From: an uncultured Alphaproteobacteria bacterium
GTDB lineage: Bacteria; Pseudomonadota; Alphaproteobacteria; Caulobacterales; Caulobacteraceae
Assembly: GCA_903928755.1 (NCBI GenBank)
Contig: CAIYSH010000073.1
Span: 1 to 17,362, forward strand
Length of the DNA: 17,362 nucleotides
Direction: 5' to 3'
Positions 1-7,234 of this stretch are shown here, piece by piece. The first letter of the stretch is position 1. Each line of letters opens with the position of its first letter. The translations under genes and the position numbers were made by a program. The notes beneath the pieces were generated by a model. The model had not been told where the DNA came from. It ran no database searches and saw only the letters and a program-made list of their open reading frames with translations.

Positions 1-204
1 ATGGTTGCTTCCCTGTTGAGCAGAACCTTGCAGCTCAGTTAAGTCCCGCGAAAGACGCAAGGAATCGTCGCATGCTGTGACGAACCTGGCCCCTATCGGC
101 GCAAGCTGACACCGGTGCCATCATGTATCCTGTGTCCTGAGATGGATGCAGGACATGGACCAGGTGGATGGAATGACGCAAGCAGACCCGCCAAGCATTG
201 GGCC
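1..204. other. Left-edge non-coding stretch, no supported gene
   Basis: I find no convincing gene here. A short open frame running in from the left edge ends at a TAA at 40-42 and could be the tail of an upstream plus-strand gene, but its dozen residues cannot be identified. A perfect 7-bp inverted repeat with a 9-base loop (TGTCCTG at 133-139, CAGGACA at 149-155) could fold as a hairpin. It is not followed by a T run, so it does not look like a normal terminator. The stretch ends where the minus-strand terminator of the next gene begins. Confidence 0.4.
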
Positions 205-243
205 AAAAAAAGAAGGCGGAGCAATCTATTTGCAACCGCCTTC
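205..243 (-). terminator. Rho-independent terminator of the TNWG-repeat gene
   Basis: Read on the minus strand, the arm GAAGGCGG (243-236) pairs perfectly with CCGCCTTC (219-212). Inside it a second short pairing, TTGC with GCAA (233-230 with 224-221), is possible. Seven T residues follow directly (complement of A205-A211). This is a textbook intrinsic terminator about 65 bases beyond the stop codon of the repeat-protein gene on the same strand, and it supports that strand as the transcribed one. Confidence 0.8.
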
Positions 244-306
244 AATGTCGTTCGCTAACCCGAAACCATCCGTTTCAGGGCAGATAAGTGCGGCGGTCTC
301 GACGTC

Positions 307-564
307 CTAGACCGGACTGATGCTGCCCCAGTTCGTCACCAAGGGTGAGATGCCGCCCCAGTTCGTCGCGGTCGGTGATGTCAACACCGGATTTAGGCTG
401 CCCCAGTTCGTAGCAAGAGGGGAGATACCACCCCAGTTCGTAGCAAGAGGGGAGATACCACCCCAGTTCGTCGACGCTTCACCAGCGTTTGCAGCGCCCG
501 CCAGGGCGGAGACGGCTGCAAATGCGGCGCAGGCGGCGATCGTCTTCAAAGTCGATTTGCCCAT
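307..564 (-). CDS. Small secreted protein of tandem TNWG repeats, function unknown
   Basis: I do not recognise a family. From the chosen start the product is 85 residues. Residues 1-27 look like a Sec signal peptide: basic MGKSTLK, an Ala-rich hydrophobic core, and a likely signal peptidase site after Ala-Asn-Ala (25-27). Almost all of the ~58-residue mature part is five copies of a ten-residue unit, consensus TNWGGISPLA, beginning at residues 32, 42, 52, 67 and 77; the third copy carries a five-residue insertion. It has five Trp, no Cys, and one charged residue (Glu29). Start: the ATG at 564 has AGGGAG seven bases upstream, whereas the ATG at 570 lies one base from it. The gene appears monocistronic, with a candidate promoter at 632-661 and terminator at 205-243. 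Export and repeats suggest a surface or envelope role (structural, aggregating or adhesive), but this is inference. A peptide precursor is possible, though no modifying enzyme is encoded nearby. Confidence 0.75.
   Translation of the reverse strand: MGKSTLKTIAACAAFAAVSALAGAANAGEASTNWGGISPLATNWGGISPLATNWGSLNPVLTSPTATNWGGISPLVTNWGSISPV
326..472. repeat. In-gene 30-bp tandem repeat encoding the TNWG units
   Basis: Plus-strand copies beginning CCCCAGTTCGT occur at 326, 356, 401, 431 and 461. The spacing is 30 bases except for one 45-base step. The units 401-430 and 431-460 are identical over all 30 bases, and the unit beginning at 461 is a partial copy. All spacings are multiples of three, so the reading frame of the minus-strand gene is kept. 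Identical neighbours beside diverged ones point to recent duplication by slippage or unequal recombination. Confidence 0.9.
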
Positions 565-631
565 AGTCATGCTCCCTAGAAGTTGCCAACCCGAGGAACC
601 AGTTTCGCTCGGTGGGCGATTTCCATGGCCG

Positions 632-661
632 ATACTAGTGGCCGGGAAACATTAGAGTCAA
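632..661 (-). promoter_or_regulatory. Candidate sigma-70-type promoter of the TNWG-repeat gene
   Basis: On the minus strand, TTGACT (661-656, five of six to TTGACA) is followed after 18 bases by TAGTAT (637-632, four of six to TATAAT). Transcription would start near 625 and give a leader of about 60 bases before the ATG at 564. Position and strand suit the gene; the -10 match is only moderate. Confidence 0.4.
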
Positions 662-664
662 TTC

Positions 665-1015
665 CTGGTAACCCTGTTTTTTCAACCTATGGAAACTATC
701 TGAAGTAACCATATCGGTAAACCATGTCTGTTCAGAAACATGAATCCAGCGCGAACGGCAAGGTCCAGGAACCTGTCTGCCAGAGCATTAACCATACAAG
801 CTGATGTATCCAATGATTTTACAGGGCTGTGGTCTTTATCGGCACTGACGGTATAGTCCTGTATCCAGGCCTGAAAATTCCCTCCGGACCCGGCAGACCT
901 TAACCGGAAGCTGACCCTTGGCCGCAGGCCTGTTAATCTTCATGAATCGAAAAAACGGCGAAAATCCGCCTTGTGGCAGGCAGATTCCACGAACATCGCC
1001 GATCCAGACGGCTGC
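665..1015. other. Gene-free, locally AT-rich intergenic stretch
   Basis: No reading frame here looks like a gene. The open frames that cross it (for example minus 836-1069) have odd composition and no ribosome binding site. The part from about 660 to 830 is visibly richer in A and T than the rest of the window and would be a natural place for regulatory sites of the divergent genes on either side. I see no tRNA-like fold or long repeat. Confidence 0.4.
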
Positions 1016-1117
1016 CCCGGGCACATCCCTGCCGGGAAGATGATGATGATCTTGCCAAGGCGACTGCATCGCAGTCTAGTGGCATCCCCAATGCCGCTTT
1101 CCCCTGTGAGGTGATTC

Positions 1118-1396
1118 ATGATCCGCTTTCTGCGCGTTGCCGCATCCGCCATCGGCCTGCTGGCCCTGTCCGCCACGGCCCAGGCCCAGGCTCCGACCGC
1201 CCAGCCCGCCGCACCGCCCGCCGCCCAGGCCTCGGTCCGCGAGGCCTGCATGTCCTCAATCATGAGTCTGTGCGCCGCACAGGCCACATCGGGCGACCGG
1301 GCGGGCATCCGCGCCTGCCTGATTGAAAACCTGGACAAGACCAGCCCGGAATGCCAGGCCGCAGTCAAGGCGGCCGCCCAGTCCGTCCAGCACTGA
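1118..1396 (+). CDS. Small exported protein resembling Cys-rich repeat proteins
   Basis: The 92-residue product starts with a Sec-type signal peptide (MIRFLRVAASAIGLLALSATAQA; likely cleavage after Ala-Gln-Ala near residues 22-24), followed by an Ala/Pro/Gln-rich linker to about residue 39. The rest has three spaced cysteines in a pattern of Cys, LC, a GDRAGIRACL motif and SPEC. This recalls the periplasmic proteins with 'cysteine-rich repeat' segments common in Proteobacteria, where Cys-Cys pairs stabilise small helical repeats; only one or two units fit here. The ATG has GAGGTG a few bases upstream. The mature protein is expected in the periplasm. Its function is unknown. It lies on the same strand 114 bases before a crotonase gene, probably as a separate unit, and its leader has several short hairpins (1016-1095). 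Confidence 0.7.
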   Translation: MIRFLRVAASAIGLLALSATAQAQAPTAQPAAPPAAQASVREACMSSIMSLCAAQATSGDRAGIRACLIENLDKTSPECQAAVKAAAQSVQH

Positions 1397-1510
1397 TACT
1401 GATCTGGCCGACCGGCTCTGGTCTCCTGAGTCCCCTGAGGCGGTGTCGCCCCGGGGGATGGGGCGGCCGCTCCGGGCCGGACTGACATTGTCCCAAAGGG
1501 AAGGAAAACC

Positions 1511-2305
1511 ATGAGCCAGCTGGTCAAGGTCAAGGATACAGGCCACGTCAGGACCATCACCCTGAACCGCGCTGACAAGAAGAATGCCCTGAGCACCGAG
1601 CTGGCCTGGGGGGTGATCGAGGCCGTGGATGCCGCGGCCAGGGAAGACAATGTCTGGGTGGTTGCCATTACCGGCAGTGGTGATGCCTTCTGTGCCGGAC
1701 TGGATCTGGCCGGGGGCGAACGGTATTCCCCCCATTCGCCCCAGTTCACCCAGCTGGACGATGTGTCCTGGGTGGGAAATTTCCTGCTGGCCATCCGCAA
1801 GCGCTGCGACAAACCCGTGGTCGGCGGGATCAATGGCGTTGCCGTCGGCGCCGGGCTGGGCCTGGCCATGTCCACCGATGTGCGACTGGTGGCCCGCAGC
1901 GCCAGGCTGATGGCGGGCTATACCCGGATTGGCGGCTCTCCGGATGCCGGCCTGACCATCACCCTGCCCCAGGCCATGGGCTATGAACGGGCCATGCGCT
2001 TCATGATGGAGAACCGCACCGTGACCGGGGATGAGGCCGTCACCTGGGGCCTGGCCGGCGAGGCGGTAGACGACGACCGGTTTGCTGACCGGCTGGAGGA
2101 ATATTGCCAGAGCCTGTGCGAATGGTCGCCGATCACCCTGCGGCTGCTGAAGCGCGGCATGGTGAAGTCCTATGAGACCACCGATCTGGAGACCCAGCTG
2201 AGATATGAGGTCTCGAACATCCGGATGGCCTTTGCCAGCGAGGATGCCCAGGAGGCCCGCAAGGCCTTCTTCGAAAAGCGCAAGCCGGTGTTCAAGGGCC
2301 GGTAG
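1511..2305 (+). CDS. Enoyl-CoA hydratase/isomerase (crotonase) family protein
   Basis: The 264-residue product has the normal length for a single crotonase domain, the fold that binds acyl-CoA and stabilises the thioester enolate in hydratases and isomerases. FCAGLDL (60-66) and the NGVAVGAGLGLAM stretch (108-120) supply the two oxyanion-hole loops. The YTRIGGSPDAG segment puts an Asp at 145, as in PaaG-type isomerases, whereas classical hydratases have Glu in this region; LPQAMG follows. The exact reaction (hydratase, double-bond isomerase or other) cannot be settled from the sequence. The ATG is preceded by GGGAAGGAAAACC. The gene stands alone and converges on a histidine kinase, with six bases between the two stop codons, so no pathway context is available. 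Confidence 0.88.
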   Translation: MSQLVKVKDTGHVRTITLNRADKKNALSTELAWGVIEAVDAAAREDNVWVVAITGSGDAFCAGLDLAGGERYSPHSPQFTQLDDVSWVGNFLLAIRKRCDKPVVGGINGVAVGAGLGLAMSTDVRLVARSARLMAGYTRIGGSPDAGLTITLPQAMGYERAMRFMMENRTVTGDEAVTWGLAGEAVDDDRFADRLEEYCQSLCEWSPITLRLLKRGMVKSYETTDLETQLRYEVSNIRMAFASEDAQEARKAFFEKRKPVFKGR

Positions 2306-2320
2306 TCACGGTCAACCGGC
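2298..2320. terminator. Possible hairpin across the crotonase/kinase stop-stop junction
   Basis: GCCGG (2298-2302) and CCGGC (2316-2320) form a 5-bp inverted repeat that spans both stop codons of the convergent genes. There is no T run on either strand, so an intrinsic terminator is unproven. It is listed because similar hairpins sit at other convergent junctions of this window. Confidence 0.25.
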
Positions 2321-4870
2321 AGAGACGGTCTCTGCGACACGGACCCCGGCCCATTTCTGAACCGCACCGATCAGGGCGGCCGGGGAAATGGGCTTGCCGA
2401 TATGGTCATTCATCCCGGCCTCAAGGCTGGCCCGAAGGTGCTCTGGCAGCACATTGGCGCTGAGGGCGATGATCGGGGTCTGGCTGTTTTCAGACGCCAG
2501 GGCGCGGATGGCCCGGGCGGCGGCCAGACCGTCCATGCCCGGCATCTGCAGATCCATCAGGATGAGGGCATAGGGTCGCGTCATGGCTGCGGAAACGGCT
2601 GCGACCCCACTCTCAGCCTCTTCCACCGTCTGGCCGATCGCTTCCAGCAGGGCGCGGACCAGTTCCCGGTTTGTGTTGAGGTCATCCACCACCAGTATGC
2701 GGGACCTTGCAAAACCGGGGTCCTCCTGAGCCGCATCAAGGCCCTCCAGGGCCGTGCTTGTCTGGCCCTCCCGGGCCTGGGGCGCGGGCACCCACAACTC
2801 AAAGCGCGAGCCCTTGCCCAGCTCGGAGGTCACCGAGATTTCGCCCCCCAGCAGGGTTGTCAGCTGGCGGCAGATGGACAGGCCCAGCCCGGTTCCGCCA
2901 TAACGCCGGGTAATGGACCCGTCGACCTGGGAGAAACGCTGGAACAGACGGCCGATCTTGTCTTCCGGAACCCCGACCCCGGTGTCGGTCACGGAGAGGG
3001 AAAGCCGCTCGGCGCGGTGATCATAGTCGACCGCGACGGTTACCGAACCGACTTCGGTAAACTTCAGGGCATTACTGACCAGATTATTGAACACCTGACG
3101 GAGCCGCGCACCGTCCACATGCAGACAGTCCGGACAGTCCGCGCCAAAGGTCAGGGTCAGGGAAAGCTTCTTGTCAGCTGCCTGACCGGCAAAGTTTTCC
3201 AGGGCGTCCTGCAACAGGGCGCGGATCCTGATGTCCTGGGGATCGATCTCGATCTGGCCGACCTCAAGCTTGGAGAAATCCAGGATGTCATTGACCACAT
3301 CCAGCAGGGCGCGGCTGCTGCTGGCCACCCGCTTCGCATAGGTTGCCGCCGTTGCCGGCAGGTCAGACAGCCCCATCAGCAGGCTGGAAAATCCGATAAT
3401 GCCGGTCAGGGGGGTGCGGACTTCATGGCTCATATTGGCCAGGAACTCGCTCTTGGCCTCTGCGGCGGCCTCAGCCCTCTGCTTGGCCTGGATCAGGTCC
3501 TCCTGCAGCTCGCGACGCAGGGTCACATCCCGGAAATTGGTCACGGCCGAGACCGGAAGGCCCTCATCATTGCGGATGACCGTGGGATATCCCTCCAGCC
3601 AGACCCAGTCCCCATCGGCGGTGCGGAACCGGAATTCCCCGTGCAGCACGCCATCCAGCTGGTTGTCTGCAAAGATTTCGGCAATCAGGGCCCCGCACTC
3701 GGCCTGATCATCGGGATGAAGGAACTCAAAGGCATGGCGGCCTTTGAGGTCATCCGGTGCAAAGCCAAGACGTCTGATGGACGGAGAGACATAGAGTATG
3801 CGCGCATCGGCACCGGCCCAGACCACAATGTCAGTGGTGTGGTCGGCAAGCAGGCGGAAGCGGGCCTCGCTTTCCTGAAGGGCGACCTGACGGTTGTGGG
3901 TCTCGGTGACATCGACCACGGCCCCCAGAAGGGCAACAGGCATGCCTTCGCCGCCGGGCTCGAAGATGAACCGCACGGAAACCTGGCGAAAGTCACCCGC
4001 CGGACGCCGGATGCGGGTTTCAAAAGACGCCTCCTGGCCTCCCTGCAGGGCTTCACCGACAAGATTCCAGATGCGCTGCTGGTCCGCAGGATCACAAAGG
4101 CCGAGAATGTCCCCGAGGCTGGGGGGCGCGGCCTGGGGATCAAAGCCATGGATGCGGTAGGCTCCCACAGACATGGTGAGTTTGAAGGTCGAACCATCCA
4201 GGCGCCAGTGCCCCATGCCGGAGATTTCCTCCGCCATCAGGGCCAGCCGGTTGGACTCTGCCATGGCGATGGCGCTTTGACTTGCCGCCTGCAGGGCAGC
4301 CTGTTCGCGGATCTGGCTCTGATGCAGCGACACCTGCACCCTGCGGAACACGATGTAGATCAGCAAAGGGCTGGCCATAAGGGTCACAAGGCTGGAATAT
4401 TCCCGCGCCAGGGTCAGTCGATCTGCTTCCTTCAGCACCAGCAGTGCGACCGTCAGGATGAACGGGGTCAGACTGAACCAGAGCTGTCGCGGCGTACTGA
4501 AGTTTTCAATGATGGACTGGAAGGTCACCATACCGAAAAAGGCCACGGCAAGGGTCTGGGCCGGACCGCCCTGGCCGTAAAGGACATAGGCGGCAAGACC
4601 GTATCCGCAGGCCGTAAGCCACTGGGCACCCTGTTCCAGTCGCCTTATCCGAGATCGTTGAGCGATGCTTTCGAGTCCGAGCAGGGCGACCATGGCCAGG
4701 AACCAGAGACCGGTTGCCGCTATGCCGAAGAATGAGGTCGAGGCCGCAACCATCAAGGCCAGTACCAGCAGGCGGACCACCGGAAGAGGCCCCAGCTGCG
4801 AACGCACCAGGGTCCCGGAACCATCATCCTGAGGACTGACCCAGAGGCGCGACCTAGGCTCCGCCTTCAT
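2312..4870 (-). CDS. Membrane-bound hybrid sensor histidine kinase (PAS-PAS-HisKA-HATPase-REC)
   Basis: This 852-residue kinase autophosphorylates on His and passes phosphate to its own receiver. Residues about 30-175 hold five or six hydrophobic segments, a membrane sensor region. A short coiled linker leads to two PAS domains (about 216-324 and 334-454, the second ending in a typical PAC motif). The H box NMSHEVRTPL gives His482. The ATPase domain (about 580-696) has the N box NALKF, G1 DTGVGVP and G2 GGTGLGL. The receiver (about 723-839) has the acidic pair Asp729/Asp730, acceptor Asp773 in LMDLQMPGMDG, and Lys826. Every catalytic residue expected is present. Start: ATG at 4870 has GAGAGGG five bases upstream; an in-frame ATG at 4888, six residues longer, has no clear Shine-Dalgarno. 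No response regulator gene is adjacent, so final phosphate transfer probably goes through a phosphotransferase encoded elsewhere. Confidence 0.93.
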   Translation of the reverse strand: MKAEPRSRLWVSPQDDGSGTLVRSQLGPLPVVRLLVLALMVAASTSFFGIAATGLWFLAMVALLGLESIAQRSRIRRLEQGAQWLTACGYGLAAYVLYGQGGPAQTLAVAFFGMVTFQSIIENFSTPRQLWFSLTPFILTVALLVLKEADRLTLAREYSSLVTLMASPLLIYIVFRRVQVSLHQSQIREQAALQAASQSAIAMAESNRLALMAEEISGMGHWRLDGSTFKLTMSVGAYRIHGFDPQAAPPSLGDILGLCDPADQQRIWNLVGEALQGGQEASFETRIRRPAGDFRQVSVRFIFEPGGEGMPVALLGAVVDVTETHNRQVALQESEARFRLLADHTTDIVVWAGADARILYVSPSIRRLGFAPDDLKGRHAFEFLHPDDQAECGALIAEIFADNQLDGVLHGEFRFRTADGDWVWLEGYPTVIRNDEGLPVSAVTNFRDVTLRRELQEDLIQAKQRAEAAAEAKSEFLANMSHEVRTPLTGIIGFSSLLMGLSDLPATAATYAKRVASSSRALLDVVNDILDFSKLEVGQIEIDPQDIRIRALLQDALENFAGQAADKKLSLTLTFGADCPDCLHVDGARLRQVFNNLVSNALKFTEVGSVTVAVDYDHRAERLSLSVTDTGVGVPEDKIGRLFQRFSQVDGSITRRYGGTGLGLSICRQLTTLLGGEISVTSELGKGSRFELWVPAPQAREGQTSTALEGLDAAQEDPGFARSRILVVDDLNTNRELVRALLEAIGQTVEEAESGVAAVSAAMTRPYALILMDLQMPGMDGLAAARAIRALASENSQTPIIALSANVLPEHLRASLEAGMNDHIGKPISPAALIGAVQKWAGVRVAETVSAG

Positions 4871-5071
4871 GCTTACCCTCTCGGACATTTGATCTGGAAA
4901 ACTCCATCCGGCGCCAGTGGAGAGAGGCGCGACATGCGCCGTGAGTTCAACTCTGAATTTTAATAAATCAAGACTGTCGGGCGCTGAATCTCACGATTTT
5001 TGCCATTCGCAAACGGCAATTACTACAAACCTGGTTACGAGCAGGTTAGTCTGCGCCCAAGGAGAAGGCTC

Positions 5072-5512
5072 ATGACCGCAGATGCACGCCCGATACAGGA
5101 CCTTCAGGTCTCACTTGGACAGCAAAGGGTGATCAGCCATGAGCCCGGACGCGCGGCGATCGAATACCTGGCCGGCATGCACATGTGTCACTCCGGCGGG
5201 GTCGTGCAGGGCGGCTTCATCTGCGGGTGGATCGATGCCGCCATGGCCCATGCTGCCATGGCCGGAGGGGGCGACATGACCCCCATGTCCCTGGAACTCA
5301 AGGTCAGTTTCTTCGCGCCCGCCCGCCCGGGCCTGGTCGTCGCCGAAGGCTGGATCGAGCGGCGCGGGAAATCCACCTGCTTTGCCGAAGGGCGACTGCT
5401 GAATGCCGCCGGGGACGTCCTGGCCAAGGGGACCTCGACCATCCGGCTGATCCCCAGGGCCCAGGTCGAGGCCAGCGCCCGTCAGGCTGCGGCGCAGGCC
5501 CCCGGTCAGTAG
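5072..5512 (+). CDS. PaaI-family hotdog-fold thioesterase
   Basis: The 146-residue product is a single hotdog domain. It has the PaaI/4HBT-type signature: His40-Ser-Gly-Gly then VVQGGFICGWIDAAM (44-58), with Asp55 as the likely catalytic acid, and later the strand pair SLELKVSFFAPARPG (73-87), which is typical of these acyl-CoA thioesterases. The expected reaction is hydrolysis of an acyl- or aryl-CoA thioester in the cytoplasm; the substrate is unknown. AAGGAG lies just upstream of the ATG at 5072, which fixes the start and makes a longer frame from 5000 unlikely. It is divergent from the hybrid kinase (201 bases apart) and convergent with the kinase-like gene, five bases between stops. Confidence 0.85.
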   Translation: MTADARPIQDLQVSLGQQRVISHEPGRAAIEYLAGMHMCHSGGVVQGGFICGWIDAAMAHAAMAGGGDMTPMSLELKVSFFAPARPGLVVAEGWIERRGKSTCFAEGRLLNAAGDVLAKGTSTIRLIPRAQVEASARQAAAQAPGQ

Positions 5513-5524
5513 CCGGTTCAGGGG
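5499..5524. terminator. Possible hairpin across the thioesterase/kinase-like stop-stop junction
   Basis: Between and across the two stop codons, C-rich 5499-5502 can pair with GGGG 5521-5524, and CCGG (5502-5505) with CCGG (5513-5516), with an asymmetric bulge. No T run follows on either strand. It could help end transcription from both sides, but the support is structural only. Confidence 0.25.
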
Positions 5525-6105
5525 ATGAAGCGCAGGACCGAATCGTGGGGACCATGGGTCAGTGTTCCCCGGATCTGCCGGGCAAGGCTTTCTGCCAGCC
5601 ACATGCCGAAGGTTTCGGGGGACAGGGCAGCGGGATCCGGCCCGGGCGAAACCTGAAGGGTATAAGCCGGGCCATCGCCTTCACGGGCAAGGGACAGGCC
5701 GATGTCAGCCCGTGACGTCCCGGGCACCCCATGACGGGCCGCCATGGCGACCAGTTCCAGAACCGCCAGGGCGAAGGCGGGCGCGGCACCTTCATTCAGG
5801 GTCAGGGGACAGGCTTCAAGGCGGAAGGCCAGGCCCTGACGCCGGTAACGGTCGCGCCAGACCTGGAGCATGCCGGCCAGATAGGCCTGGATATCGGCTA
5901 CACCTTCGCCGGAAACATGGCGTTCCAGAACGCCCAGGTCGGCGATGATGTCGGCCATCCACAGCAGGCCTTCGCCAGGCGTGGTGTCCTGGCCCTTCTG
6001 GGCCCGCATCCGCGCCAGGGCCGCCAGGAAGTGAAAGCTGTTGACGATCCGGTGCCTGGTCCGGGCCGCCAGGGCGTCGTCACCTGCCGCAGGATGTCCT
6101 GACAT
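5518..6105 (-). CDS. Degenerate histidine-kinase-like / phosphotransferase-like protein
   Basis: The 195-residue protein has no membrane segment or sensor domain. Residues 12-36 (TRHRIVNSFHFLAALARMRAQ region) match the pattern of the HisKA_2 dimerisation helix, HRVKNNLQ, putting a possible phosphoacceptor at His18. The C-terminal half resembles a kinase ATPase domain: LAVLELVAMAARHG looks like an N box with the key Asn replaced, and WLAESLARQIRGTL resembles the helix after the G2 box. The DxGxG G1 box and the Gly-rich G2 box are missing, so ATP binding is unlikely. This layout, a DHp helix pair with a decayed ATPase domain, recalls histidine phosphotransferases of the ChpT kind, although the sequence is not ChpT. 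GAAGG precedes the ATG by eight bases. It lies 43 bases downstream of rsgA on the same strand, probably cotranscribed. Function is inferred. Confidence 0.6.
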   Translation of the reverse strand: MSGHPAAGDDALAARTRHRIVNSFHFLAALARMRAQKGQDTTPGEGLLWMADIIADLGVLERHVSGEGVADIQAYLAGMLQVWRDRYRRQGLAFRLEACPLTLNEGAAPAFALAVLELVAMAARHGVPGTSRADIGLSLAREGDGPAYTLQVSPGPDPAALSPETFGMWLAESLARQIRGTLTHGPHDSVLRFIP

Positions 6106-6148
6106 GCCTCAGACCTTCCCTTTCCAGCCCGGTCCAGGCCGGGGCTGA

Positions 6149-7213
6149 TCATTCATCCACCACAGGCCCCGTTATCCGGGGCGGCGATCGCCTCGTCTTA
6201 CCGGGGGAGGCTCGACGTTGTCGATCCGGGCCACGGGCCAGTTCTGCATTCAGCTTTTCCCGGCTCTGCCAGCGCTCCCGGTCCAGGCGGCCATCCTCCA
6301 GCGCGATCCGCACGGCGCAGCCGGGCTCGGACTCGTGACGGCAATCCCGAAACCGGCAGCTGGCGGCCAGGACCTCTACCTGCGCCTCAAGGTCGGCAAA
6401 GGCCGCCGACAGCCCTGCCTGGGCATCCCAGAGCCCCAGCTCCCGCATGCCCGGGGTATCCAGCAGCAGGGCACCAGAGGGCAGGAGCACAATCTCGCGA
6501 TGGGTGGTGGTGTGACGGCCATGGGCATCGGAATCCCGGATGGCGGCGGTTGCCATCCTCTGTTCTCCGGCCAGGGCGTTGACGATGGTTGACTTGCCAG
6601 CACCCGAACTGCCCAGCAGGACCGCTGTCAGACCCGGCGAGAGCAGGCCGGCGAGGGCCTCCATGCCAAGGCCGTCCTTCGCCGAAATCACCAGGGTTTC
6701 GACCCCGCCCAGCGCTGATGACACCGTGCCGGCCGCAGATCCGGCCCCGGTGGCCAGATCCGCCTTGGTCAGCACCACCACGGGCCGGACACCGCTTTCC
6801 AGCGCCATGGCCAGATACCGCTCCAGTCGCCGGGGATTGAGGTCGGCATTCAGCGAGGTCACCAGAAACGCCAGGTCGACATTGGCCGCAACCGACTGGA
6901 CGGTCTGCGACTGACCGGCTGCCCGGCGGACAAACAGGCTGGAGCGCGGCAGGACCGCCTGGATGGTGGCCCCCTCCCCCGGACGCCGGGCGCAGGCAAC
7001 CCAGTCCCCGGTGACCGGAAACCCCCGCTCCCCCGCTTCATGGGTCAGACGGCCAGCCAGGCTCGCGGCGATTTCACCCTCCGCCGTCATGACCCGGGCA
7101 TGGCTGCGCTGCTGCACCACGATCCGGCCCGGCAGGAGACCGCGCCCGGCATGGGGCGCAAAGTCGGCCTGGCGCTCTGGCGTCCAGCCGTAGGACTCAA
7201 GGAGGGAGGTCAA
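6149..7213 (-). CDS. rsgA: Ribosome small-subunit-dependent GTPase RsgA
   Basis: RsgA is a late 30S assembly factor that hydrolyses GTP when bound to the small subunit. The 354-residue product has an N-terminal OB-fold region, then the circularly permuted GTPase order: G4 TKAD (149-152), G5 SAKD (about 177-180), G1 GSSGAGKS (201-208), the TTTH switch (235-238) and G3 DTPG (252-255). The C-terminal zinc site is complete: Cys286, Cys291, His293 and Cys299. The first usable codon is a TTG at 7213, which gives an N-terminus (LLESYGW) typical of alphaproteobacterial RsgA. Its Shine-Dalgarno is weak, and a two-codon ATG frame (7218-7210) overlaps it. The gene starts 21 bases after the lrp-like gene, so it is probably read from the same transcript. 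Confidence 0.95.
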   Translation of the reverse strand: MTSLLESYGWTPERQADFAPHAGRGLLPGRIVVQQRSHARVMTAEGEIAASLAGRLTHEAGERGFPVTGDWVACARRPGEGATIQAVLPRSSLFVRRAAGQSQTVQSVAANVDLAFLVTSLNADLNPRRLERYLAMALESGVRPVVVLTKADLATGAGSAAGTVSSALGGVETLVISAKDGLGMEALAGLLSPGLTAVLLGSSGAGKSTIVNALAGEQRMATAAIRDSDAHGRHTTTHREIVLLPSGALLLDTPGMRELGLWDAQAGLSAAFADLEAQVEVLAASCRFRDCRHESEPGCAVRIALEDGRLDRERWQSREKLNAELARGPDRQRRASPGKTRRSPPRITGPVVDE

Positions 7214-7234
7214 GTCATGGTCTTTCAGACAGCC

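Noticed and set aside
326..472. CRISPR array or repeat-spacer structure
   Set aside because: The 30-base units are directly joined without spacers, keep a reading frame, and lie inside a protein gene.
320..655. Plus-strand 111-residue frame over the repeats (PPQFVARGEI units)
   Set aside because: It is repetitive only because the DNA is. The minus strand has the signal peptide, ribosome binding site, promoter candidate and terminator; the plus frame has none of these.
940..980. Possible minus-strand terminator (short GGCG/CGCC stem and T run)
   Set aside because: The stem is only about four pairs and there is no supported minus-strand gene upstream of it.
940..1875. 311-residue minus-strand open frame
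   Set aside because: It crosses the small exported protein and most of the first half of the crotonase on the other strand and shows no domain or ribosome binding site.
2402..4735. 777-residue plus-strand open frame opposite the hybrid kinase
   Set aside because: It lies entirely antisense to a kinase with every expected domain and catalytic motif, has no recognisable domain of its own, and is expected from GC-rich third positions.
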